Of a stretch of 64,000 bases of DNA, positions 22,161-34,487 are shown in pieces. The stretch comes from Lineus longissimus (taxonomy: Eukaryota > Nemertea > Pilidiophora > Heteronemertea > Lineidae), in the NCBI RefSeq assembly GCF_910592395.1, contig NC_088312.1, positions 16,003,292 to 16,067,291 of the forward strand, read 5' to 3'. Within the stretch, counting starts at the first letter, position 1. The number at the start of each line of letters is the position of its first letter. The notes below the pieces were generated by a model. That model saw nothing but the letters and a program-made list of their open reading frames with translations, was not told the DNA's origin and ran no database searches. The position numbers and the translations under genes are program-made.

Positions 22161-23234
22161 CTGGAAGAGAATTGGGAAAAGTAAAGCATACATCGTTTCT
22201 CAGACTCAAAATTCATGAACTGATCAGTTGATCACCAAAAAAGTAAGGCTTAATGTCAACCCATTCATAGTGGTTTGTAGAACAAGATTTTTAAGAGGAG
22301 AAACTATATTCTGATATCGAATAAACTCGACCAAAACTTCGTGATTAACTTACACAGAAAATGCACCATCAAATCGAACGAATTAAATATTCATTAAATG
22401 AAGGCATATCTACTTCTGTACCTCTCCATATAATGCAAACCCACAATCTCTTGCCTGTTTAGTTGTGATAAGTCAATCAACATGTTGCAGTGCCATTTGG
22501 TTTTGCAACATTAACTGGTAGGGTGGCAATAACTTAAAGATGCCGACAACCTCCACCCCCCAGTCAATTCTTGCAAAAAAGCCCAACTGATTAACACATA
22601 TCTGTATTATCACCACAGTATAACACATTCAACTTTCAATGAAAAACGACTCATTTACCAAGAAGCTGTGGCCAAGTAATGAGGTACCAGGCTTACCTGG
22701 ACAAACCCTGGGATAAATAAAGCTACTTAGGTGGAACTGATCACTTACTACATCCTGTTGTTGCAAATGGACAAAGCGGGACCTGGCGATGTACCAACCG
22801 CACAAACCGCACAAACCAACCACTTGGCTCCCTTGTTGTGGCCTTCTCAGAATATATCAGGTGGACATTTTAACTAGGTCATCAGGTCAGTCATGCATAC
22901 ACACAAAAACTGCATAAATACCACAAAGGGCAGCCAAGCTGTGAGCAGGTTGCACACCATTATGACTCAAAGTCGGGCTTCAACTCTTGAGGCTATATTA
23001 CTGTGGTCCAGTTATCTTTCTCTCAATTTAACTGAACTGTTGAACTCATTCATCGAAATTGGCGGCAACACCCTTAACATCATGGTAGAAATTTACTTAT
23101 AGGTTGTAATATTGGCTTGGAGAGTGAACTTGAAAGATATATTTCATAATACACATGACAAATATTGATTTTGGGAATTCTCAAAAAGGACCTTCAATCA
23201 CTGAGTAACTGAGCAATTGCCATGGTAACCATAC

Positions 23235-23275
23235 CTGAGGTAGCATCCCATATCTTCACAGATCCATCAGCATGT
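23235..23275 (-). CDS. STXBP5: Tomosyn exon e (41-nt microexon with WD motif)
   Basis: A 41-nt exon encoding HADGSVKIWDATS, a textbook WD40 repeat end (HxDG...hWD). Acceptor TTGCAG ends at 23276 and donor GTATGG starts at 23234. It takes two bases from exon d to complete Gly and gives one to exon f to complete Val (S-VTLQVLY). Such a short exon would be missed by length-based prediction; phase continuity on both sides supports it. Confidence 0.93.
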
Positions 23276-23731
23276 CTGCAACAGAGCAATATCAAGAGAC
23301 GTCAATTCTCACTATCCTGGCTTCGTAATAAAAGCAATGCCTTCCTTTAACTTAAACCCAGACAATACTTAACTAGCATGCTGTACCTTTTATAAAATCA
23401 TTCACTCTTTATCCATGAAGCAGTAGTTGGCTGAAGATGTATGAATCAAGCCCTTTACATCTCCAGGAATTGAACTCTCCTTGTAACTCTGCCATACATG
23501 CTGCCTCTCTTCATTGCATCTTTTGCATCAACCACTATTCATTATTTGGATTTAACCAATGCCACTAATCGTGAATTGCACTCATGTGCCATGAGTATAT
23601 CTCCTTGGACTGGTTACTTGGCCATTGGTCAGATGTATCATGAGTAGGATACAGCTCACCAACCCTTGATAGAATGTCTTGTTGCACACAGCTCTTGTAA
23701 CACCAATTGTCTAAGTAGCAGTTCTGCTTAC

Positions 23732-23947
23732 CCAGTTATCATTATTTCAGGATAGCTACACGTGCTTGTTCCCCATTCTCCTCCTCTTATTGGCCAGTCT
23801 TTTTCACTGAAGCCTGACTTCTTCTGTTTAGATCCAACTGAGTAGAACGCTGGTATTAAATCGGTGGGACAGTCAGCGAAATAGTAACAAGCCGTCACTG
23901 GTGATTCGTGAATGTCCATCGGGTATGGGTTTTCAAAACAAGGGTAT
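23732..23947 (-). CDS. STXBP5: Tomosyn exon d
   Basis: This 216-nt exon encodes YPCFENPYPMDIHESPVT, then YFADCPTDLIPAFYSVG and SYPEIMITG. The HESPVT and EYFADCP-like motifs are diagnostic for the tomosyn branch of the Lgl family rather than LLGL itself. Acceptor TTTTCCAG precedes 23947; donor GTAAGC starts at 23731. It is the longest exon here and carries blade sequence immediately before the canonical WD exon e. Confidence 0.96.
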
Positions 23948-24471
23948 CTGGAAAAAGAAGCAAGGAAAAAACTTTTTTGAAGCAAACATGAAATAGATAA
24001 AACTGTTTTATTCTGTTGGTCATGTTAGTAACAATGGATCATTGATTGGCTTCTATATCAGTAATAGTTTTGTTTCTGAGTGTTGAACTCTGTAGTATTC
24101 TCGATTTTACAGCGGTATTCTGCACTTTAGCCAAAAGTGGCCGAAACTGATTTAAATTAAACTACACCCCTGATCACCTAAATACATATTCTGAACACTT
24201 ATAATGTCAATGAATTAACAGTCAAGCCACATTGTTTCAATTCAGTTGATCATGGAACAAAGTATCTCCGTGTTATCTGTCATTTTTATGAAGAACTGAC
24301 AACACTATTCTAGAATGTATGTGCCTATGCAGGCAAAGATGGAAGAAAATAACTTTCTCTACGTCTTTGGGAGTCAAAAATTAAGAAATACTTAAGTTAA
24401 GAATGGCAGAAAACTGGTACAACACGATGTTCTCACAATCTGATTGGAAGGTATAAAGTGTATTGACTCAC

Positions 24472-24544
24472 CCTTCCGTGGTCAAGTCAACCACGACCAG
24501 ATCATTATCAAGCAAGACAACTATTCCATATGGTTCTTGGAAGT
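24472..24544 (-). CDS. STXBP5: Tomosyn exon c
   Basis: A 73-nt exon encoding FQEPYGIVVLLDNDLVVVDL, a propeller blade strand strongly conserved in tomosyn and Lgl proteins. Too short to stand out as an open frame. Acceptor TTTCAG ends at 24545 and donor GTGAGT starts at 24471. Phase joins exactly with exon b (split Asp) and exon d (split Gly before YPCFENPYP). Confidence 0.94.
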
Positions 24545-24624
24545 CTGAAACAAAACGAGGTGAAAAAGATTAATAACAAAACACACTTGAGAAGGTTCTC
24601 ATCGTGACCCAACTAAACATAGAA

Positions 24625-25775
24625 CTAGAGACCCAAGGACCTGGCGCTCAGCTGAAATACACCGGTACAATGTAAGTCTCTTTCAACCCCAATTTTGTAA
24701 ACACATTGATACAGTATGCCTATATCACGCATATTATACCAAAGTAAGAAGTCTCTTGGACTAATAACGGGCCACTCATTAGTGAAATTTAAGAGCTTGA
24801 GCCGTAGGACCTTGAAGAGAAGGTCAAATCGAAAACCTGGGTGATATCTAATGGAGGCGTATTAGATACACGAACCATTAAGACACTCTAGCTACAGCCA
24901 AAGGATTTAAAAAGGCAAAATATAATTTCCAAGATTGCTACCTGCCATATTAAAAAAAATAACAATGAAAATGTAATATACAAGTGAACAAGCGTTTCGC
25001 CCAGGTCCCGGATCGATAAAATGTATTTGTGCTGACAAGTGCACTCAGGAGATTACATCACCTAAGGTGGCAGCCATCTTGAATTTTGATGCGGTGATCT
25101 ACTTTTCAATAGGGTTCTTACGTATGCCTATATGTACCTATATGTATTTTTTACGTCGCCGACTTCTCCATAAATCGCGCGATAGGGTTCTTATTTATGC
25201 CTGTACGTACCCACACACCAAATTAGTTTTTTTTTATACATCGCCGACTTCTCCAGATATCGCGCCCACATGTGCACTCGTAAGATTTCAACATGCAAGG
25301 TGGAAGCCATCTTGGATTTTGACGCAGTGACCTAATTTTCGATAGAATTCTTACTGATGCCTATAAATACCCACTCACCAAGTTTGACTTTGATACATCA
25401 CTGGCTTCTCTTGGAGTAGAAGAGGGGGAAGTTCAATTCAAGTTAAAAGTAGGTCAACGGCTCAGTTACATTATGGCAACTGGTTCTATCAATCAAAACT
25501 ATACATTTAATATCAAGCCGACTTGCATGCAGACTTCCTCAACTTTATTTCAAGCCTCTATCAACTGGAATTAAGCGACAACAAATTTCTGTAATGTACG
25601 CCTTTAGCCTCCTGGTGAGAAGAATTTAAGTCGAACCGTGCTAAATATTCTGTCAGTTGTTGAAGTGCCAAGGTCTTACAGTTACAAAACGTGCACCACG
25701 TTGACAGATGGAAGGACAGACGCCATTCTGAAGAGTTATTTTACAGCTCTGCTGACTTTCGTCAGCTAATATTAA
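24625..25775 (-). mobile_element. Helentron-like family A, copy A2
   Basis: Begins (inverted 3' end) CTAGAGACCCAAGGACCTGG, so in element orientation it ends in CTAG, matching the Helitron CTRR rule better than the CTTG of other A copies. Ends at the 5' hairpin GCTGACTTTCGTCAGC (25751-25766). Diverged interior. Lies just 5' of exon c (24472-24544) in the intron between exons b and c. Confidence 0.7.
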
Positions 25776-26124
25776 AACAAGTTCAATGCATGGCCCAAGC
25801 CCCCGTACACACAGGTATGTGTATTGACCGCAACAGAGGACTTATATGTTTAAAAGTAACATTCGAGGGAGTTGCTGAGTGGTCACGCTCAAATGTCAAT
25901 AGTGCAGATCTGATTGACTCCAAATGCGCCACCCAAATAACGAAAAAATATCTACTTTTGTCCAATAGTACCATTTTGGTTGGGTTTTTCTACTGATGGT
26001 GGAAAAATCACATATAGGCAGAGGGCTTCCAATATTCCTACCAAAGCTAGCCATCAGAAACCTGGCAATACAATCTTGATTACATGTAGGTAAGGGGGCT
26101 TAGGAATAGTTGTGCTTTACGTAC

Positions 26125-26279
26125 CATTTGACCATGGCGTTTCCGCTAATGTGACGAAATCCGTCACACTGTGTTCCATTTCTAGCACTGTTGTGTTCTT
26201 GCCATGCATGACTGTAATACTAGGTGTTCGGCCTGCCTTGTCATAAGACATGCCACCAGAAAATATCACAAAAGGTTCC
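26125..26279 (-). CDS. STXBP5: Tomosyn exon b
   Basis: This 155-nt exon encodes the GEPFVIFSGGMSYD stretch followed by ITVMHGKNTTVLEMEHSV, a hallmark of the Lgl/tomosyn propeller. Acceptor TTTCAG precedes 26279 and donor GTACGT starts at 26124. It enters in phase 2 (one base completes Gly) and leaves one base that joins AC of the next exon to make Asp (D-FQEPYG). Its upstream intron is the 30.2-kb one that holds the DIRS, fold-back, LINE, pogo and piggyBac elements. Confidence 0.95.
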
Positions 26280-26532
26280 CTGAAATATAGACAAATCAAA
26301 AATCAATTCTTAACATGATGCCAACAGAAATCTGAACCCGGTAACCATCACTCTTAAGGAGCAAGAGAAATCCACAGGTCAAAGGTCAATGGATCAGTTG
26401 CTACTACTTCCAACAGGTGAACATTTCCAAGACACGAAAGGATCTGACAGGTCACAGTGACCTACATTGCTTTCTCACCAAATTTCACAAGGGCAGAGGA
26501 CTGTATTTCAAAGGGCAGAGGACTGTATTTCA

Positions 26533-29051
26533 AATGAAATGGTCCAGGGACCATGTGCTCAACTCGGGTAATGTAATGCATGTCATTTGCAGTGGATATG
26601 GGGAGAACAGTTTCTGGCTAGTTTCACCAGTTTTGATTCCATTGAATAATATTATTCTTCTCGGCTCAACGGCACAAAAGAAAATTACCAGTACCATCTA
26701 AGTATAGCATTTTGGTTATAAAGTTGACTGAATTTCAGGGTTATTGAAGAGTGTACATGTCACATGGAAATCGGTTGACATCTGTTCGTCAGTTTAGGAG
26801 TAATAGGACTTCGTTTCATTTTCAAGATGGCGGCCTGGCAGCCATATTTGTCATGGGATTTGACTGAAAACTACGAATATTGATAAGGGTACATAGACAC
26901 ATAAAAACATGAAGTTTGGTTGCAATCCGATCATTAGTTTCGGAGTAATAGGACTTTGTTCAATTTTCAAGATGGCCGCCTGGCGGCCATTTTGGAATAT
27001 GGATTTCACTGAAAATCAAGGATGTTGTAGAGAGTACATAGATATACAATCACATGAAATTTGGTTGGAATCAAGACTATTTTTAAGATGGCCACCTGGC
27101 AGCCATATTTGAAGTCCGACCGGGACACATTTTTTCGGGTAGGATAGAGGGTCACTAGATATATGTCGTCACAGGTCTAAACTTTCAAATAGAAATGAAT
27201 CTTGCACCTATCCGTGATTTAGTGAACTTGAATAGTAGGTCAAATCAAAAACCAGGGGGCGGGGTGAGATGTCGTTTAACCTTATTAGATAATTTCGTCA
27301 CTCTACGAACAACCATGAATTTGATCAGAAAAATGGTTCTCCTCGCAATTGACAGTAACCGATTTCAAGCACGCCGCCCTGGTGGCCATATTGACAATCG
27401 CAACAAGCCAGTTTTCGAAAGGAACCTTCTTCTAGTCACCCCCAACGCAAATACCAACAAGAGGCCCAAGGGCCTGGCGCTCAGCTGAGTTAATATCATT
27501 AATATCTTCCTGGTGTTTAGTTCATTATGCATGAAAATGGCATGCTCCATGGTATTTGATATCATTTTGCGTTCACTACGGTACCAATGTTTTTGGTTGA
27601 CATAATTATGCCACTGTTCATTCCTCAATCCTGACCATAATTCGGGTGAAATCATCGTATGAAAATATTTACCGAAACATGAAGTTTATGCCATGAATGA
27701 GCATACTCATTGTCATAGCCTCGTTTAGTACGAAGTATTTTCCCGCGAATATTCAAAACTGCTTGGCTCCTTGCCAGTTAAATAACATGTGACTATACAC
27801 AAAATAGAAAACTTTGATGGAAATTGTAAATCATTTTTTATCTATCAGGGGAAACAAGCTGATGATGATCAAATAAATCATTCATGAGAAATCGTTTTGT
27901 TGCTGAAGCTTGCTTGACGAAGTTAATGCTAAACCTTTTCTTGTGCTCTACTGCGCCACCGTAGTTTTCTATTTAGACCAGCGATGACGTCATTTCTGGT
28001 GATTCCCTACGTTGTCCAATGAGCGCTTTTTAAAATGTGCCATTTGGTATTGTACAGTATGCAATGTAGTTTTTCAGCGCTGCCAGTTGCCGAACAGAAT
28101 GCTGTAGCTCCCTCAATTTCCAATCAATTTTTATGGGAGTGACATTATTGTATTGCTTAGAATGTCTACTTTTTACTCATGAAAGAATCGTGGAACTAAA
28201 ACTTAATAGGCGAACAGAATCATGCCGATTCACTGCACATACTGTGGGAATTCTCCACTTCAAAATACATCGGCGATGTCATCGCGAACAGAGCATGCAC
28301 TTCCGATATCGTTTTCACAGAAATGTGACCAAATTTTCAAGAACTAATTTCTGAAAGTAGTCCCTAAAGACCTTATGACTACCACTGAAACGAACTGGTG
28401 ATAATATCACCTACCAGACTACTTTTTAAGCAGAAAATTGGGTACTTGAGTGTCATTGAGCTCCAAGATTATTGCATATGGCGTAAACAACATGCCACCA
28501 TTTTGTCTCCGCTTCGGTATTTCGTACGCCGCTTATAATGCACCTTCTCAATTAAAACCAACATAATAAGGCCTTACATCGTTGATTGAATAGGAACACC
28601 ACACAAAACACAATAAAGTGGGGGTACAATCGATTACGAAGCTGAAGTGAACAGTGATTTTTCCTGGAGCTACTGCTTTTGTTGTGTAGCTGCCATGTTT
28701 TGAGAACTGGCAAATAGGAGACTTCATTGATGGCTGACGTCATCGGTCGGGAATTGGAATCGGCAGAAATAATAAAAAGGCAGGTAGCGCCCTATCCTGT
28801 TAAAATTTTGAACTTTTTCTCAATAAAATAGATTTTCAAGAATTTTATCTTAATATTAGAGCATATTTCGACTAATTCTGCTGCTCCTAGGCCGATATAG
28901 GCCAGTTTCCTTCATGCACTCTCGCTCGCAGGAAGTAGGTCGAATGGCGACAAATTTTGTTTTGAAAGTAGCGTTTGACCAGAAGTATCCAGAAATGCAA
29001 AATTGAAGTCTCTAGGTCTTACGGTTACAAAATGTGCACCATGGGTTTAAC

Positions 29052-29085
<34 letters not shown>

Positions 29086-30022
29086 ATGAATGGACAGACG
29101 GACGCCACTGAACAACTTATTTGACAAGCTCGGCTGACTTAGTCAGCTGAGCTAAAAATGAATTTGATCGGACTAACAGTTCTCCTCGAAATTGACGGAA
29201 ACTGATTTCAAGCACACCACCCTGGTGGCCATATTGACAATCGGAACGAGCCTGTTTTCGAAAGGAACCTTCCTTTAGTCACCCCCAACGTACATACCAA
29301 AAATGAATTTGATCGGACGAACGGTTCTCCTTGAAATTGATGGAAACTGATTTCAAGCACGCTGCCCTGGTGGCCATATTGACAATCAGAACGAGCCTGT
29401 TTTCAAAAGGAACTTTCCTCTAGTCACCCCCAATGTACATACCAAAAATGAATTTGATCAGACAAACGGTTCTCCTCGAAATTGACGGAAACCGATTTCA
29501 AGCACGCTGCCCTGGTGGCCATATTGACAATCGGGACAAGCTGTTTTCGAAAGGAACCTTCCTCTAGTCACCCTCAACGTACATACCAAAAATGAATTTG
29601 ATCGGACCAACAGTTCTCCTCGAAATTGACGGAAACCAATTTCAAGCACGACGCCCTGGAGGCCATAATGAGAATCGGAACGAGCCCGTTTTCGAAACGA
29701 ACTTTCCTTTAGTAAAGGTCAACATACAAAAAAAGTTTGGTGGTTATCACTAAAGGTGTTCTCCTTAAAATGAGCGGAAACGAAAAGTTTACAGCCGCCT
29801 GAAGCCTAACGGCTGACTGACATCGGTAAAACATAATGCCTCCCCAATGCTTAACGCATTGGCAGGGGCATAGATACCCAAAAGTCTGGGCATATTTCCC
29901 AAAGCTACCATCACACCAAGTTATCGCCATCTAGCCCTAGCGGTAACGAAACATGCTCCGCTAATGGATGACGACGACGGACGCCATGGTATCATATAAG
30001 CTCCCAAGAGGTGAGCTAAAAA
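26533..30022 (-). mobile_element. Helentron-like family C copy C1, split by nested A3
   Basis: Left end AATGAAATGGTCCAGGGACC is the 3' hairpin end (GGTCC-AGGGACC). Right end AGCTCCCAAGAGGTGAGCTA is the 5' end. Between them are TTTTCAAGATGGCGGCCTGG words and ~150-bp tandem units (29158-29760) with CCCTGGTGGCCATATTGA. Copy A3 interrupts one unit at 27458-29157. Confidence 0.65.
27458..29157 (-). mobile_element. Helentron-like family A, full copy A3 nested in C1
   Basis: 1.70 kb from CAAGAGGCCCAAGGGCCTGG to the hairpin GCTGACTTAGTCAGCTGAGC followed by TAAAAA. Flanking host reads CATACCAA...AAATGAATTTGATCGG, an interrupted 150-bp unit. Nearly identical to A4 (57482-59162). Contains a GGAT(G) microsatellite at 29051-29092. 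Frames inside have no recognised domain. Confidence 0.85.
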
Positions 30023-30763
30023 CATAATCATTTAAACAGAGCAGAGACGAACCAAACTGCATCTCTTACAGGAATCATCAAGGAACAATCAAATAAGAAA
30101 ACTGAGTTAGTGACCGGTCTGAGTGGCCGGATCACGACAAGATATTTTTCTAAGGCATCTGCTAGACAACGCAGGAGACAAGGACCAGACACGAAGTCAG
30201 TTTATTTATCATATACCACACATCCACATAGCTATTTAAGAAGAGAAATGACAATTGAAAGGCGATTTTTGTATTTTTTACCGAAAACTCTCATGTACCT
30301 TGTTATCTTATAAAAATTAGCCTTTGGTGCACTGTCCTTGATTTTAGTAAAGTTTAAATTAATTTTTTGTTTTTCCGATGTCTTGTCTGCCTGATCACTG
30401 CATATAGGGAATGATGATAAAAGCGAGAGACATGGTGTAAACAGCTGCTCAATGCTGACGTATTTCTGGCTGTTCACAGATTCACATATTAATAGAAAAG
30501 CAGCATAATATAGCAAATGAAGCTAGATTACCCTGAGGGGTTTAGTCTAGGCCAGTATTGGAAGACAACCATTCAGGTATTGAGCAGAACACTCCAATTA
30601 TCGATATCTTCACCATCACAATCAATAAACAATCAATGAACATTATCACCCAATGGCTCATCTGTTCAGCATTTTAAATTCAATTCCGGTGAACATCAAC
30701 ACACATATATCGCACAAAAATGTTACTAGTTTATTCTACAGCTTGAAATTTTCACAGATAAAT

Positions 30764-31505
30764 GAAAAGGTCAGGGGCCATTGTGCTCACCGTATAGACA
30801 TTTAGTGGTTAGGGATTCATCCTGATTAAGAAACATGCTTCATGTCTAGTATATAGGTCAAATTAAAATCAGTATGAGATGTGATTTATCCTTGCTTGGA
30901 GTACCTACCATAAAGATATCATCAAAAAATGAAACGGCCAGGGCCATTGTGCTAACCTGTTGACATGGAAGGGAGAACCTGAAGAAGAACTTGTAATAAA
31001 TGAAATGGTCCAGGGACCATGTGCTCAACTCGGGTAATGTAATGCATGTCATTTGCAGTGGATATGGGGAGAACAGTTTCTGGCTAGTTTCACCAGTTTT
31101 GATTCCATTGAATAATATTATTCTTCTCGGCTCAATGGCACAAAAGAAAATTACCAGTACCATCTAAATATAACATTTTGGTTATAAAGTTGACTGAATT
31201 TCAGGGTTATTGAAGAGTGTACATATCACATGGAAATTGGTTGACATATTTTCAACAGTTTAGGAGTACTAGGTCTTTGTTAGAATTTCAAGATGGCAGC
31301 CTGGTGGTCATATATGTCATGGGATTGGACTGAAAATTATGGATATTGATAAGATTACATAGATACATAATCACATGAAGTTTGGTTGCAATCTGATCAT
31401 TAGTTTCAGGGGAAAAGGACTGTTTAATTTCCAATATTACCATATTGGCAGATGGACTGAATATGAGGGATATTGTAGAGAGTACATAGATACACGATCA
31501 CATGA
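30764..31505 (-). mobile_element. Cascade of three Helentron 3' ends (D, B-like, C2)
   Basis: D 3' end at 30764 (AAAGGTCAGGGGCCATTGTG), a B-like 3' end at about 30930 (AATGAAACGGCCAGGGCCAT) and C-family 3' end at about 31000 (AATGAAATGGTCCAGGGACC), each in the same orientation with only 70-170 bp between. C2 then continues to the fold-back repeat at 31505. Confidence 0.65.
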
Positions 31506-31813
31506 AATTTATAAATTAAACGACACTTATCTAAGTGGAAGTTTGATTGTAATTTCACTGGACTTATAATAATATGGAGGGATTACATGAGAGGGCACCA
31601 CCTGTTCCCGCTAATCAGACTTCTGAGTATAATTTGTTGTCATGAAAGAAGTGAGATTTAATTCATCTCGTGAGACTTATCTTCACATTCTTGTTGTGTA
31701 TTTTCACTTGGGAAGGGTAGGGAGGGTATGTAATCCCTCCGTATTATTATAAGTTCAGTGAAATTACAACCAAACTTCCACTTAGGTAAGTGTCGTTTAA
31801 TTTATAAATTTCA
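31505..31813. repeat. Fold-back MITE with ~83-bp inverted arms
   Basis: Arms 31505-31588 and 31728-31813 are near-perfect inverted copies (GAAATTTATAAATTAAACGA and AAGTGGAAGTTTG.TTGTAAT and TATGGAGGGATTAC). Loop about 140 bp. No coding capacity. Confidence 0.9.
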
Positions 31814-32157
31814 CTTCACTTATTAGTACTCCGGTATTCCATGAGATGTTCAGAGAAGTGACAACAAATTATGTCATATAAAACAACCAATTTTTTCCCA
31901 ACAATAAAAGAACATATATACATCGTTTTTGATTTTAAAACCTAACACATAATGGGAAAATTTTCCCGTAAAGGTAGGGCTGTTCTTCAGCTTACCATCA
32001 GAAACCTGAGAAACAAAATTAACTTTTTGTCTTTACTATAGTCATCACAACTGTGTATGACTGTAACATTAACACAGTATCTGTAACTAGTAAAACAAAC
32101 TTATTTCTTCAGTCCACAATTATAACATGTGTACATGTATAAGTACACTAATTTCTC

Positions 32158-33180
32158 CTATTCATTCTTCTCTGCCCGTTTGGCTATTACACTGTCCAGA
32201 ATAGACCGGGAGACTGCAGTTTGGTCTGCGACAGGTTTCAAATAGTACTTCCTAAATGTGGAATCTTTACTCCACCCGCAGTTTTTAGAATAGTAGCCAA
32301 GGGAAATTTTTCCCCATGAGCTTTAGACATGGAAGCCGATCTTGTCAAGTGTGGGGTGAATGAATATGTCCATATTAATACCAGCCATGCGTAAAGCGTT
32401 TTTGATCCAACGTCCAATTGTATCACTTGATACTGCCGCGTGAGGGGCCACAGTGGCCAACAACTATTTTTTCTCTTTCCCTCGAAAATCCAATGTGCGT
32501 TCTATATATATACCTTCAAAACAGTAACAACGCATAGCCGCCTATCGGGTGCGTAGGCAGTAATAGAAATGGGTTCAATGTGTGTCCCAGGTCTCGATTG
32601 TTTGATGGGATCCCCAATGGTAAATACCACCTTGGAATATGATATCTGCATGTTTCTTATGTCAAGTAATTTCAGGGTTTGGCATCTTTGTCCAGACAAT
32701 AATGCGAAGAGGGTAGTGAGCTTGTAAGTCAGCAGTTTTATGCTGAGCTTACGAGATGGGCCTAGATTTTTTAGGTATGTCAGAACCTGTTCCACATCCC
32801 AAGTAACATTACTTCTTGGCAATGATGGCTTCAAATTAAAAATTCCTTTCAGGAACCTAACAACAAGGTGGTGTTTTCCCACTGGGACGCCATCCACAGT
32901 TACAAGGGTGGACAAAGCTGATCTGGCAGTATTCATTGCACTATAGCTTAAATCCTTTGCTTCGAACAATTCACAGAGAAATTCTAAGACACTGTTCGCA
33001 GACGGGCGAATTGAATTGACTTTCCGTTGCATACAAAAGTGCAGCCATCTTTGGATACATGGCCGATATTGTTTATCTGTTGACTGTCTCCACGAATGCT
33101 CCAAAACTCTGGTAACCTGTTGTGAAAGTCCTTGATTTTGAAAGATTGTCCCGATAGCTTCATGGCAGCCAGTGTCATTC
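32158..33180 (-). pseudogene. DIRS tyrosine recombinase, frameshifted
   Basis: Reads VLEHSWRQSTDKQYRPCIQR (core-binding domain), SALSTLVTVDGVPVGKH, LSGQRCQTLKLLDIRNMQI (catalytic Arg in SGQR) and RLCVVTVLKVYIERTLDF. After an in-frame stop it continues VSSDTIGRWIKNA, then PHLTRSASMSKAHG (the HxxR pair). After another frameshift AGWSKDSTFRKYYLKPV supplies the nucleophile Tyr. Ends at TAG 32160-32158. All catalytic positions can still be seen, but two or three frame breaks make it inactive as it stands. Confidence 0.85.
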
Positions 33181-33699
33181 GAAGGGGATGTAGTTTTTCG
33201 GGACTTTGTGGTAGGTATAGGGAAGCCTTCGGCAGTAGAAGTGGTAGGGCCACCAACATTTCCAAGGCTCTGGAAAACCACGGCCGCATTGGCCAAAGAG
33301 GAATAATCACAATTGCAGTGGCCTGTTCCAACTGTAGTTTTAGCAGGACTGATCCTAGGAGGCTGAAAAGAGGAAAGATATATGAGAACCATGATTGCCA
33401 GTGTAGTGAATAGGCATCAACTGCCATAGCGGCTGGGTCTGGCCTCCAGGCGACATAATGTGGCAGCTTGTGGTTTATGCGACTGGCAAAAAGATCAATG
33501 TTAGGTTTGCCTAGCCGCTGAATTATTTTTCTGGAAAATCTTATCTTTTACTGCCCACTCTATATCATCGTTGTGGTGCCTGGACTCCTGATCTGCAATA
33601 ACATTCTGCTTCCCCGGTAAATGAACTGCAGATAGCCAAATATTCCTGGCTGAACACCAGTGCCAAATATCTCTTGTTATTTAGCAGAGTTTTGGCCTA

Positions 33700-34117
33700 A
33701 TACTTCCCTGGCGATTAATACAAGCAGCAGCAGTGGTGTAATCCACGAATAGCCAAACAGGTGCATCAGTGACATTGATACAGAATGATTTTAGTGTCAG
33801 GAATCCTCCGATCAATTCTAATTCATTGATATGAAAGTCGGATTCCTGCCTAGACCATCGCCCCCAGTGGAGCTCCTCACAACCCCAAACGTGCCTGTTT
33901 TGTTTCCTGGTAGGAGGGAGCCCCCCCCCCCACCATCCCAAGTTACTGGCATCAGAAGTGAGTAGCACTGAAGGAGGCTTTCCAATGTCAATATGATCAA
34001 TCCACCACTGGATTTCTACTCTAGCAGTATGTGACAAGAGTAATTCTGGCTTCATAATCCCCTCTTTCCCTTACCAACGCCTTGTTACGCTCTATTTCAA
34101 GGCTCTGGTAATGCAAG
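33700..34117 (-). other. RT-RNase H junction restored across the fold-back insertion
   Basis: Removing 34118-38500 and one copy of GCAAG joins ELAPL (right side) to HYQSLEIERNKAL (left side), the expected DIRS continuation; a separate one-base shift follows near 34060. Confidence 0.8.
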
Positions 34118-34487
34118 TATGGGCGGTTATTTCCGCATAAATAGAGGTTGTCTCAAATAGACATTTTATGTCGTGTTATGACTCGAATAGACGTTTGGTG
34201 GCGCTTTTAAAATAGACATACACTCAAATAAACGTTTGGTGGAGCTCATATCTCAAATAAACATATATTGTCGTGTTTTCAGCTTTTTGTAAATAACTCA
34301 AATAGACGTTTGGTGTCGCTTTTCAAATAGACATACACTCAAATAGACGTTTAGTGGCGCTCGTATCTCAAATAAACATATATTGCCGTGTTTTCAGATT
34401 TTTGTGTATAACTCAAATATACGTTTGGTGTCGCTTTTCAAATAGACATACACTGAAATAGACGTTTGGTGGCGCTCGTATCTCAAA

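Noticed and set aside
28133-28354. Frames repeated at 28133-28354 and 58065-58388
   Set aside because: Both lie in the near-identical A3 and A4 copies; frame differs by indels between copies, so not under coding constraint.
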